A stretch of DNA of 64,000 bases, taken from contig JAWUZG010000970.1 of NCBI GenBank assembly GCA_036785705.1, positions 2,576,501-2,640,500 of the forward strand, read 5' to 3'. The notes beneath the pieces were generated by a model, which had not been told where the DNA came from, searched no databases, and worked only from the letters and a program-made list of their open reading frames with translations. Source of the DNA: Acanthornis magna (taxonomy: Eukaryota; Chordata; Aves; Passeriformes; Acanthizidae). This document shows positions 47,796 through 59,899 of this stretch, piece after piece. The position numbers were made by a program, and so were the translations under genes. Position 1 is the stretch's first letter, and every line of letters begins with the position of its first letter.

Positions 47796-49260
47796 TTCAT
47801 TTATATGTCTCAGATTGATAGAAAGAAAAAATTCTGCAAAATTCCCCCTTTCTTCTCTAGCAAAAGGTTGGTCAAAACTAGATAAAATATGATGAAAAGG
47901 AGGCTAAAAATCCTTTCAGACTTCTGGCATGAAGATTCAGACATTGTAAAATCCATCACATCTCCTGGATGAAAGCACATTACGGATGCGAGGTATGACA
48001 TATCCTGTATGAGAAACATTTTAAATATCAAAGACTGGTAATTAATTTCTTTGGGAAGCTTTGAACAAGCTGTGCTAAAACCAGGCAGAAACCTGCTTTC
48101 AACTGTTTGAAAATACTTATATAAAAGACAGCTGGAAAAACATTAGAATTCTCTTTCTGAATTTTGAACTAGGAAACAAATCTAAATTTGATGCTGAATA
48201 AGTTTTGGGTATCAACAATTCTGTTTGGGTTAGTAAAAACTTAGCATATCTCTCTGAATAACCACAGAAAGCCAGTGAAACTGGTTGTAAAACAAGGCTT
48301 TCTAAATGTCACTAAGATTTGTGACTGTATAGTCAATTACTTGAAAATAGATTGAGATGAGAATTGATTGCACCTTCCAATAAATTTTTATTTGTAATAG
48401 TTTAGTAATTTTGGATTCTAGGAATGGAGAAGTGCTTTCCTGTCTATAGAGATCAGAAGTAAATGATGTTAACACATCACATTAGCTGGAGGGAAGTTTG
48501 CAGTGTTAGGAAAAAACAAGCACAGAGGAAGTTAGCTTAATTTATGACTTCGAAAATAAAGGTATTTTTAATAACACTAAATAGAAATGCTGACATAATT
48601 TACCTGAATAAGGCTCACCTGAATGTTCATCTCTTTTTGTAAGCCTTCCCAAAACATAGATGCAGTGATATCTTGAGGAAATAAATTTCACATAATTAAC
48701 ATGCAGAGTACAATACCTTCTCCCTACATGTTGACTCCTACTGTATGTGCCTTGGCTCAGACATGCATAAGAAGGAGTGATTAGAAGGAGTGCACACTTT
48801 GCTACCCCAATACCAGTTATTATATCTGTTGTGTCTGTTCTTGTTTATCTCACCCTAAAACTGTACAGTCTCTATATGCTTTTAGTCTCTCCTCATATGT
48901 AGTCATTCTAGCCATCTAACCATTTTCTTTATACATATCTGACTTTTCTCTTTCTACTATAAAATGTATAAGTAACATTGCAAAGCTTTTCCAGCCAGAT
49001 GGCACCTTTTTTCTGAAGCTGACATAGGTAGGTGCTACTGAGGCTACTGCATCGCAGTCAATAGCAAGTCCCTTTTACAGGCAGAAAAAAAGCAGTTATG
49101 TGACATTCCTTTTGAGAGAGAGAGAATTCCAATGTAGTGTTAGGAAAACGCCATTTCATCCTTACTGGTGTAGCTGGAGGTTTACCTCTAAGCAGATCTG
49201 CATAAAGCTCAGGTCCCCTAATGAGAGCTTTTTTGGGGAGAGAAGCATCTCATTGCCCTA

Positions 49261-49307
49261 GGTGAGTAAATTGTGCCTCACGAAGGTGAGTAAAAGTTCC
49301 TCACAAA
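49261..49307 (+). repeat. Two-copy tandem repeat with splice-donor-like starts
   Basis: GGTGAGTAAATTGTGCCTCA begins the first unit at 49261, and a similar 23-bp unit beginning GGTGAGTAAAAG follows at 49285. Each starts with a consensus 5' splice-site sequence. No exon is recognised upstream. Confidence 0.7.
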
Positions 49308-52300
49308 GGACCTAAACTGTACCTTAACCACAGAAGACTTGACATGCTGGGGAATTTTCGGAGAACTAGAATTAGATTTATCTCAGCATCTACACGGAAC
49401 TACCCAGAAATTAAAGACAAGTAAAGCTTTTGTGGTTTCCAAATGAAGTAATGGAATGCCCCTATTAAAAAGTCTTAGAAGTTGAGTGGTGATGATCAAT
49501 TCAATTTTTTTGACTCAAGAAGAATAAGAGCTTGGATAGCTGTGTTAATGCTAATAGAAAACATCCAGCATTCTCTACAGGCAGGTTGCCCAGCACTAGG
49601 AAGTGTAACTAAATCACTATTGAGATGGTGTCAGTCACTCAGGCAGCAAGGCTCTCAGTAGCCTCACCTGTGACCAACACTGTACCTCTCGGAAGAAAAG
49701 GTTGTAGGAGCAGGGTGAGGATAGGGAGAAATCCACATCAATTTTTATAATACAGCTGAGGTCTGAGGGCTTTGAATTGCATTAGTTTTGTGTTGCTACC
49801 ACTCTGCTGGCTTGAATAGAGCTATTTCAAAACATAAATATCATCTCAGTGTAGGGGCACACCGGGAAGTGTAAACTTGCTGTGCTTTTACACAGAAGTT
49901 ATTTGGCTAATCATAATGTTAGTGGTCCAGTTTAGAAAATCATCATTCCCAGGCTGAAAAATAGTTTTCTAAACCAATAAATGATTAGTTCGATTACCAG
50001 AAAATCAAACATTTGGCATGAGCCTGAAGAATGAGATTATTTTTTGTCTTTTTAGATGTTGAAGAATTTGGGGAAGAGAACTTAATTGAGGTTAAGGGGT
50101 TTATTACTATTGTGAATTGATGATATTATTTGATTGCTGTTTCTACAGATTTAGTATTATGACCTTTTCAGTTTCTTAATAATGAAACTGTGCCTTCTGG
50201 AAACTCAATCTCACCTAAAAGTAAAGCCAAGTCACGAACTTTTTTGTATGCAAGTGATCAAATTACAGCCAAGTGATCCATACATGTGCCCCTCAAAATT
50301 TCATGCAGGTTTTACCAATAAACACCATCTGAGTCATCAACAAAAGTTACAGCAAAGAATACAAGCAGAAAAGCCAGGTCCTTAAACTAAGAAAGTCTCT
50401 CCTTGGATTTGACAACTCAAGTTGAATGTTGCCATCATGTATGGACCAGTCACAATCGGAAACAAATCCACTGCAACATTTGCTGTGTTCTTGCCAACCT
50501 CATGAGCCACTTGTTTGGTTTCTGTGGATACAGGGACAAGAAGACAATGCTACAAGATTGAGAACACTGATTTGCCTTTTGAGGTTGTAAAGGACTGTGT
50601 CTTATCATCCCCTCCATCATGAGGGAGAGTACTTAATAGTGACAAAAGAAGATTCACCATTTTTACTGCAACATGGGCAGACTTGGGAAAGGAGTGAGGA
50701 ATAAAAACTGAAATTTCTGCTGCTGTTCCAGGTTCCCCTGCAATAGGGGAATTCACTCCCTTGGGATTTATGCTCCAGTAAGAATACTAACACACAACAA
50801 TGGCAATGTCACACCCTCACTATGTTTTGGGAACTGAAAGCTGTGGGTTTTCCCATGAAATTAAGGAAACAAAGCCTCTTTTTCCTCCAATAGTTTTTTG
50901 CTTTTTTATGGGGGATGTGAGTGTGTGTGTCACAAACCCAACTGAACTATGTAAAATAAAACACTGAAACATATGGACCTGAACACAGAGATCTAAAACT
51001 GGTGTAAGGCTGTTATAAACCAATTTATGGTTCCTGAATTCCCTAGGAAAAATGGTTCCCTGCCTAATAGTAGGTGCATGCACCATCACACCTGGGTGGC
51101 AATGGCTAAGCAGCACTATCTAATGGGATAGATGGGAGAACTGTCTGGCCTTTTTTACTCTAAAAAGGTAGAAAAGTGAGTATATCTGAAGGGAAAATTA
51201 ATTGCTTAACTCTCCATCCCAGACTATTTTAGAAATATTTTGGATGAAAAGCAAAAGCAGATGGAAGTAAGTATTGAAATTTATCCAGCAAAAAGACTTT
51301 TTCTAACTAGCTTTATCAAGAATATCAATAGCTGCTTCACCTGACAAACATATTTAGATTTAAGAATTTACTTTGTCAAGGAATGTTGGCCCTTCAGAGT
51401 TAACCATTAAGCCTATTATTTCTCACAGTTTGGAAAAAATAATACTTTCTTCTTTGAAGAAGTTAATAAACGGAATTTAGGTAGAGTAGACAGAAGAACA
51501 GAACTAACACTGAGTAAGATAAGATTGAAAGTTTGCTTGTGGTATGGGTATTGCAAGCAAAAAGTACTTCTGTTGTATAGCACTACCAGTTGCAGAAATT
51601 AATCCTCTACCCCCCTGACGCAATTCAGCCTGGCAGCTTTGACCCAGGGAGACAGAAGACTTCAAACCACTTTTAATGTCCCAAAGTTCTGGTTGGCAGG
51701 TTGGCCCCTGTAGGAATTCCACTTTCAAGTGATGTCAGGTACCTGCGCATGTTTCTCTTCTTCTTCCTACCCCTCCGATGGGGTTACTCTCCCCACTGTT
51801 TGCTGTTTTCTATACTGTACTGCTGACACAAGCTGCAAATCGCCACGCTAACTACATTGTTCCAGGATAATTTCTTTGATTTTCTCCATATACAAGGCCA
51901 GTCAGAAGGGTCACTTGAGGTTTCTATTGCTTTCTGTTCTCCCACTTCAAACACATCAGGAGATTATAGTTGTAGCTGACTCTGAAAAGTTAATGTATTT
52001 CTTCAGTTTTCTAGCTGCTTCTGGATTCTTCCAGTTAGAACTGGGTAGATGCAACCAAAATCTCATTTAACTAAGCAGTTCTTTAAGACTGGCTTCAACC
52101 CAGGACAGAAATAAATTAAAGAAATCTTTCTCTGTCACTCCTCAGCTCTGGTATGTGTTGCTGAAATCTTGTCTAATCAGACACCTTTTTTGCATATACC
52201 TCTAAACAGCTTACCAGCACAGGTGTTGTCTCAGTGCCCTGCAGTGCTGGCTGGGTACCATTGGCAGACCTGGCTGTTGACATGAAGGAGTTGCTGCCTC

Positions 52301-52729
52301 GTGGTAGCATCCCTCTTTCTCTTCCAGATGCTGTGTGCTGTATTAAAATTTTCAGCAGCAAAGTCTGAAGGGACTAAAATGTTCAATGTTATAGTAATAA
52401 AATATTGTAAAACGGTGTGGTTGTCAGGTGAGATGGTTTGTAAAAGTAATTTTGTTTTATCACAGCAGTGCAAATGATAGAGAGGAAAATCCAGTAGGGG
52501 CTGATTAATGGTAATGCATTTCTGGTAGATCTAAATATTGATTCAAATAGATGTAGGCTGTCGCAGGTAGCTGGACATAGAGGAGCTTTTTTAAGGTTTC
52601 AGCTGAGACCTATTATGCCCTCTGGACCTACAGCAAAAACCCATTGCAGGAGAGACTAGAGCCCGAGGCCAGGAAAGTTACCATAATGAACGCAATTAAG
52701 GATTACTTTAATGTAATTACTTTAATGTA

Positions 52730-52850
52730 GTGGGGGATTTCTTGTTTGTGGCTTTTTGTTGGGTTTTTTTGGTATGTGGGTTTTTTGTTGTTTCTGGTGG
52801 AAGTTTTCAGTTGTTGGTGGTAGTTTGGTTGATTTGGTTTGGTTTTGTAA
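52730..52850 (+). repeat. G/T-rich low-complexity tract
   Basis: Many GTTT, GGTT and GTGG blocks occur with almost no A or C. This gives misleading hydrophobic open frames on the + strand. It looks like simple-sequence expansion. Confidence 0.85.
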
Positions 52851-55561
52851 AATTTTGGAGAAAAGCCACATTAGGCAGCAGTATTTGGCAAACTGGAAAA
52901 TTAGATCAGTAAATCCTCTGATTTTTGCGATTGATTGTATCAAGAAAATGTTTTAAATGGCATTGATACCTACACAGAGGGAATACTGTCCTGCATATGG
53001 ATGAGGTGCATATAGGTGATATGGTAGATGACACACGTAGATGAAGTGACCAAATACTTGATGCTTTTGGAAAAAGTATGGGATCAAATCAGGCATCACT
53101 TCTGAACAGTTCCAAACCTCTGCTTTTTTTTGCATTTCTTGGTTTCATTCCCAAATGAAAAACTCTCATGGGAAGACTGATTCTTCCATTACTACCAGGA
53201 CATTTTTGGGGACAGAGGTTAGCTGTCTGATTTTGAGGTTACAACAAAGAGTATGAAACTCTCAGCCTCTCACTATTCCTAGTTAGAACTCAAGTTGAAT
53301 TAGAACTTGAATTATAATTGAAGCACATATTTAGGGTCAGCTTTTTAAAAGAATGCAAAATCGTAAATAGGATTTGAGCCAACAAATCCCTTGGGTTCAC
53401 AAAAAATGCCAATCTTGGACTACAGTTCTCTAAGCAATTAAATAAGTGGTTAAATCTATTTGTTTGAATTATTTCCTTGAAATTCTGCATTTCCATGTAA
53501 AATTAAAAATCCACAATACATATCTGAAAGATCAGGGATGTAATTCACTAAGAATTTTTGCAGTCCAGGTGGACATGTTTTTGTAAATAACAAATATTTT
53601 CACATTTGTTCTTTCTTCGAGTAATTTCTTTCCTGTAGGCTTTCATCGTTAATATACTTCCATATTCTAGACACCTTTATTGTATTCAATTATTTGCTTC
53701 CTGCAATTTTAATTTGAGAAATTACCTCAGTTCTCTGCAGTTTCTCTAAGGAGAAATGTAGTGCTTTTCTGCTCATTACCAGTTTTTAATTGTTAGTTAT
53801 AGTATGGGTGGTTCCATCCTGTGTTCCAAAAGAGCCAGGCAATACAGTACCCAACTCACCATTCCCAGAGACTCTGGCAAGGGGTGCACTTGTTTGGTGG
53901 AACTCTGCAGCAGTCAAAATATTTCTGAAGAACTTTTTTTCTATGAACTGCTCTACAGTTCCTCTGAAATAAGTTTTCCATATCAACATGACGACATTAT
54001 ATTTAGGGGAAAAAAACCCCTCTCAGTTATATCAAAAGAATTTATTTTTTTTTGTACTGAAATGACTTTCAGTTTATACTTTTGTTACAGTTTACAACAT
54101 CATTACAAGGAAAAATGCGAATAGAATGGTTCAAGTACTTCAAGCCATATGAAGAGCTTTTTTTTCCAGAAACTTTTCTTGACATATTTTGTTTGCTCTA
54201 GAATGAAAATGAATTCCTAAGCAGAAATTTTTGTTTGAAATTAACTCATATGTGTGATGTTCCAATGGACTGTTATGCCATATGAGAATTTCAAAATGGT
54301 ACCCCATAGTTAAGGGCATTCAGGACAATATAGTATAGTTTCAGGACTCAAAGTTTCTAGAAGTTCATATTAACACTTTTGAGTGCCATTTTTTAATAAC
54401 AGTGTAAAGAGTTGGCTGGAAACAAGAAGTTCTTGTGTTCCTTTGTGAAGTGCAGGGATAAAAGGAAGAAAGGAGTAGAAAGATATCAAGAATCAGCTTG
54501 AGAAGAAACACTCAAATTTTAAAAAGGCTCTAGGATTGCTTTGAGGAGAACTGGAGGGAAAAGGGACACTCTAACTCTGCGGTATTCAGGGTGGGAGGGG
54601 ATTTCTTGTACATGAAAGCTGACTAAAAATATCGAAGATAATGTTTTCCCAAGTGTGATAAAAGTCACCTCTTGGTTTATTGGGTTCCTCACATAAAGGA
54701 GGACAGACAAAAACCATGCCCAGCAGGAGGAAAGGGTAGAATTCCCAGTTTTTGTTGTTTTTCATGCACCTAAATTAAAGATCTACTGATCTTATATGAA
54801 TGTGAGGGAACCCAATAGTCCCTAGAAATCAAAAAACTAAAGTGTTTTCACCTGTGGCTGCTGTTCCAAAGAAAAAGCTTTTCTGGTCTTACTCTAGCCT
54901 ATGAGCACAGATTCAGGCAAATGAGAATGAGACTACAGAACAACAGTTAAACCCTATTTTTAGATCACTTCTTCTAAGGTTTTGCATATGGTAGTTAAAA
55001 ATCTTAGGTCTGCAATACTCCAAATGCTTTCAGAAGGCACAGAATAGACTGTTTTCACATACAAATATTTTTAAAAAGGGTTTTTTTTAATGCCAGTGAA
55101 ATCCCTTTAGGTGAGATGCTTTCAAATCAAAGCCTTTTTAATTTAGAAGGGAGAAGGTACACAGTGCTGTGGTGGATGAACAATCAAGCAGTCAGACTTT
55201 AAATGCAATGCACATGTTTTATGGAGATGACAGAAGGGTCCCTGCGAGGTCGGTATGGTGGGACCAGCCTCACTGAGGTTTGCATGTAATAAGAGCTGAG
55301 CAGCATGTGTACCTGTAAGAGTCCTGTTTTTCAGCTGCAGCTACAACAAGGAAACATTGGCAGCACAAATACATCCAGGAGTTAAAAGTCTTAAGCTATT
55401 TTTTTCTGTAAATTTGACCCAAAAAAAATTCTCTGAATGAAGGAAGGAAGAAAGGAAAAGGGGAAATAGAAACCATGAGTTAAGAAATGTCCATAAGTGA
55501 ACCTGTGGGAATGACTTGGGAAAGCCAAGGAAAAAAAGCAGATGGTCACTGCATAAGTCTC

Positions 55562-56161
55562 GGTCATGTTTCAGCTCTAGCTGACAACTAAGTACCATGC
55601 AGCAGCTTCCTCACTCTTCCGCCCTGGAGGGGAGGAAAATCAAAGCAAAAAAGACTAAACCTCATGGGTTGAGATAAGAACAGTTTAATAATTGAAACAA
55701 AATAAAACATAATAATACCACTAATAATACTAATGATAGTAACAGTAGCAATAATAACAACAAGGAGAGAGAGAAAGAAATAAAACCCAGGAGAAATAAG
55801 TGATGCACAATAAAGCTGCTCACTACCCCCGACCAATGCTCAGCCTGTCCCCCAGTAGCAATCGGTCCCATCCAGCCAACTCCCCCCAGTTTAAATAGTG
55901 CACATGACGTTCTGTGGTTTGGAACATCCCTTTGGTTCATTTGGGTCGGCTGTCCTGGCCATGCTCCCTCCCAGCTCCTTGTGCAGCTCCTCACTGGCAG
56001 AGCACAGGAACCTGAAAAGTCCCTGGCCCAGGGTAAGCCCTGCTGAGCAACAACTGAGCCATCAGTGTGTTATCAACATCAGTCTCACTTTGAATCCAAA
56101 ACACATCACTGTACCAGCTACTAGGAAGAAAATTAACACTACCTCAACCGAAACAAGGGCA
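55562..56161 (-). mobile_element. ERVK-type solo LTR
   Basis: On the minus strand the sequence begins near TGCCCTTGTTTCGGTTGAGG and passes TTTTCTTCCTAGTAGCTGGT and 'aacacactgatg'. A TATA-like TATTTAAAC (55889-55897) is followed by an AT-rich (ATT)n-like stretch, an ATTAAA signal (55684-55689) and a U5 ending at 'tagctgagctgaaacatgacc'. This order fits a very common avian ERVK LTR of about 600 bp. Possible 6-bp duplications are AGTCTC (55556-55561) and AGGCTC (56161-56166), with one mismatch. The ends no longer show clean TG...CA, so it is older than the other two LTRs. No internal viral sequence adjoins it. Confidence 0.85.
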
Positions 56162-56722
56162 GGCTCAGGAAGGTTACTCTTGCCTGCAGACAGTCTGCTC
56201 CAGAGGGTTTGAGACCACCCAAACCCAGGTCATTTCACAGTCAGGCAGTTCTGCAGGGTCATTGGGAAATCTGAACGGATGAATGTTTGTGGGAAACAAA
56301 TGAAATTAAATGAAGCAGGTAAGCAATGGAAAAGAGGGCCGAAAATAAAGATATGTTGGAAGGACTGGGGGTCAAAGTGAGAGGAGTGGACAGGAAGGAA
56401 GGGAATGAGAAAGTTATGCTAAGCAAAAATGTGTGGTTAGGAAAAGCGAGATATGAGGGAAGGTAGGAACATTGCTGTTGGGCTTTCTTTTCCCTTCTTT
56501 CCCAAGTCAGATCACTGTCTCTATGTCCCTTCTTAAATAAATTCCAGTTCCGCCCTTTGTATTCCCCCTGCAACTCCTCAGGTTATCCTTCCTTTTGTCT
56601 CCAGTTGACAGGCTTTTTTGGTACCCTCCTTCTGGCCTGTGTAAGAAGCAATTACTTTCCCTACTTTCTTCTGTGTTCCAGAAATAAGTCCATCTTTACT
56701 GCATGGACCCCGATACTCTTTC

Positions 56723-56757
56723 CACACACACATGCACACACACACATGCACACACAG
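56723..56757 (+). repeat. (CA)n microsatellite, interrupted
   Basis: CA repeats are broken twice by ATG ('cacacatgcacacacacaca' type pattern). Confidence 0.93.
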
Positions 56758-57087
56758 ACGTATGCTGTTTAGAAAGGCATGTTACCTGTGGGCAAGACAA
56801 AGCCCCAACACTCTTATCAGTCCTTGTTCTGAACAGGTGGCAAGAGATCATTGACATCGCAGCTGGAATTATCAATTGACTTTGTACAGGAGAGTGTAAA
56901 ATCCTTGTATTACATGCCATCAACAACTAAAATTTTATTTCTTTCCTCAAGAAGTGAGGATGAGCCATTAACAGTCACAAGCTTTGGGAGAAAGAGGCTC
57001 TGTATCACACTCTGGAGTATTTAAATATTGGATGATGTTTGTAACTGCCAAGATCATGCAATTGAACTAATGTTTTCACAATATTTC

Positions 57088-57190
57088 ATAGAATACCAGA
57101 TTGGAAGATGACCTCAAGGTTCATCTGGTCCAACCTTTCTTGGCAAAAGCATGGTGTAGATGATGGCCCAGCACCTTGTCCAATGAAAGG
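57088..57190 (-). mobile_element. CR1-like 3'-end fragment, different subfamily
   Basis: The start 'catagaataccagattgg' is followed by 'gacctcaaggttcatctgg', 'tccaacctttcttggcaaaa' and 'gatggcccagcacc'. This is a CR1-related family with a 3' end distinct from the other copies here. It is read on the minus strand, and similarity fades by about 57190. Confidence 0.75.
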
Positions 57191-59899
57191 TACTCTAAAG
57201 AGGATTTGTATTTGGCTGTTTGATTCCAGGCACCTTGGGGAGATGTGTAGCACTCCTAAGATAAGTATATGACACAATAGAGTTGTGCAAGATCTTTCCA
57301 AAAGAGAGGCTCAGAACTACTTCTGTGGGTAATTGAGAACAGCATTAACTTTTTAATGTTTAGAATGTAGATTAAAAAAGTATTATTAATTCAGTGTGAA
57401 GAGTGCTATTCATACACATGTGGACAAAAAAGAAAAAAAATAGCGGCAGGCAACACAAAGTGAACTGGAAATCACATTGTTTTTGTTTGTTTCTTCTTGG
57501 GATGTGCGTGATGAAGGAAGAGTTAAACAGCGAACAAAAAGCTCTATTGTGCACTTCCCTTTTCATTTGCCTGGCTCCCTAGAAACTTCTGGGAATTAAA
57601 GCACTACACTTGTGGCTCCCTTCTTTAAATCAAAATGAGGAAAGACCAAAGACAGAATGAACTCTGCTGGTTTCAGTTTGACATTTCCTGAACAGACAGG
57701 CCTGTTTTCTTAGCTACACACCTCCACTAGGATTGTGTGAACCTAGTCATATTACAAGAGTTGTCTTCAGCACAGAAAACCTTTGTTTCCCATACGGGAT
57801 CCTTTGAAAGGGTGTGGTGTATTTCCTTACTGTTTGCATACGTATCCACAGAGGCTGACTTATTAGTTGGGTTAGAAATGAAAAAATAATCTACATGAAT
57901 CATCTATATGTTAATTCCACTGCAGGCCAGTGAGCATGTAATCAGACCTGCTACATGTCCAAAAAGTATAACTCTACATAGTACCTAATAATTTCACAAA
58001 CCCTACAGGCTTGAAGGTGGATCAGGTTTCATCAAGAGAGTATACCATGGCCAGAGCTGCCAAAAAGCAGAAAAATTAAATAAGGGTGAGAGCGTAAAGC
58101 AAAATTGCTTGAAGTTGAAAATAGGATCTTGAAATTCTGCTTTTGGGTTTCAAACTTTCCTTACAATTACCATGTAAAAAAATCAGATGATAGGCTTGCT
58201 GGTATTGTATATGTTTATGCAATTGTATAAAAAGATGTTGGAGAAGCAATTTATCTGAGAGTTGCTTCCTTTCTAGACAATTTCTAAAAAATTTGTGGAG
58301 GGGATGAGAGTGGAAAAACTTACAGCTGCTTGTAACGCTTGTGGAGCATGAATACTGTTATTTTCTATTGCTCTTTCAGTTGTGAGCAACTGCTCATTTT
58401 TATTGTACATGAAAAGAAGCATTTTAGCTCTTTTTAGGTGTATTTGGATGCCATTTCCATCATTCAGAAGGGTCCAGCAATACTCTATCATGCTCTTTCC
58501 CTCTGAGCATGTATCAAAATGAAAGTTTGGTGATTGGAGAACTGATCTGAGCAGCAATAATGGAATACGCAATACAGAAAAGAAGGAAAATTTTAGTAGT
58601 TGTAACACTAACCTTGAATGTTAGAAACATGTTTGCTGCACCACAGATACCTGGACAATTTGAAATTAATCTCTTAGACCTCAGTTACTCAGTTGTGAGT
58701 GTGTATTCAATACCTCCACACTATTTTCTTGATGGGGACATTTGGAACCCTGGTGACAGCAGCAATATAACGTTGATAGACATTTCTTATATCCCATCTG
58801 TTCTGGAAGAGCAAGCCAACATACACATCAGTGTTACCTTCTAATTAATACTCTGCAAAACCTAATTTTGCTGCCCACTTGAGTATATCCAATCACACCC
58901 AATAATCTCTCCATGGTTCTTGGAAAGCTTCACTTTCAAAAGGAAGTACAGCATCTGGAATCTCTTACAACACATGCAACTGCAGAAATTTTATGTCTTG
59001 AATTCACTGGTTTTACTCATTACTAAATATGGAGTTTTTCAAAGAAGTTTTCTTCTGAGGTAATGTAGAAACAGAGGAAAGATGCAAAATCATTTAGCAA
59101 AACTGTGACATTGCTAATTAATGTTTTTATGTAGAATTACAGATTTTTTTCATTGCATTAATGGTAGAGATTATTAAATTCTTACCAAATAAAAGCTATT
59201 TCTCTACAGTGACAATGAAAAAAAAAATTGCACACTTTGTGTCTTCTGTCCTGCCACTTCTCTGGGAGCTATTTTTTTTTCTCCATGGAATTGCGTGCTG
59301 TACTGAGCAGGCTTTCTTTGATTGCTTCATCTTGGTTTCCTTTTTGACTTGCTTTAGGAGACAGCTTTCAGCCTTCCATAATGACAATTATGGTATTAGG
59401 CATAAGGACACCTTCTATAGCTTTTTTTATAGCTGTTCAAAAATTTTTTTTTCAATCAGTGGATTAGGAGAACAAAAGAATATAAATGACACAATGAATA
59501 ATGTGGTCAGAGACATGAGGTCTTAAAAAGTTATAGATTTGATTCAAGCTTCTGACTAGTAAAGCTTCAGCTGGCAAAGCTGAGTGTTGTCACCATAAAG
59601 GTCATGATGGCCTAAGTTACTGAAGGTGCAAAATTAGGTTTTGCAGTGAATTGAAACACTATTTTTCAGAGATTGCTGTCCCTGTGTGGCTCTGATTATT
59701 GAAATCAATCATCCAGCCTCAGAGAAAAGGGTTTTGATATGGATGCCTGAGAGCCGGCACATGCTCTGCAGCTTTCTTTTCTTGCCAAGAGGTGTCATCA
59801 CCTCTGAGAAACCCAGTCTACAGCTCTCTTGGGGAGCAGAGAACAGCTCAGCTCTTCCTTCCTGCTGCCCAGAGTCCCATGCCTGCATGGAGACAATTC

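Larger units (their letters stand above)
43926..55555. other. Intergenic, no gene seen
   Basis: Unique AT-rich sequence with one CR1 copy (45840-46175), a (TA)n tract at 47780, a donor-like tandem repeat at 49261 and a G/T-rich low-complexity stretch at 52730. A GC-richer, unassigned patch lies around 51590-51790. No open frame carries a domain I recognise. Confidence 0.75.
56168..59899. other. Intergenic, no gene seen
   Basis: Unique sequence with a purine-rich stretch (56280-56470), an (AC)n microsatellite at 56723 and one CR1-like fragment at 57088. Open frames of 94 and 121 codons at 58560-58844 and 59161-59526 show no domain and are probably chance. Confidence 0.7.

Noticed and set aside
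52722..52956. Hydrophobic open frames of 60-73 codons
   Set aside because: They come from the G/T-rich low-complexity tract.
55662..55994. Leucine-rich 110-codon minus-strand frame resembling a membrane protein
   Set aside because: It is a translation of the ATT/AAT-rich part of the ERVK LTR.
58560..58844. 94-codon open frame that looks protein-like in composition
   Set aside because: I recognise no family or domain. It has no splice signals or poly(A) tail that would suggest an exon or a retrocopy.
59161..59526. 121-codon open frame
   Set aside because: Phe- and Lys-rich composition reflects T/A-rich sequence. No domain is seen.
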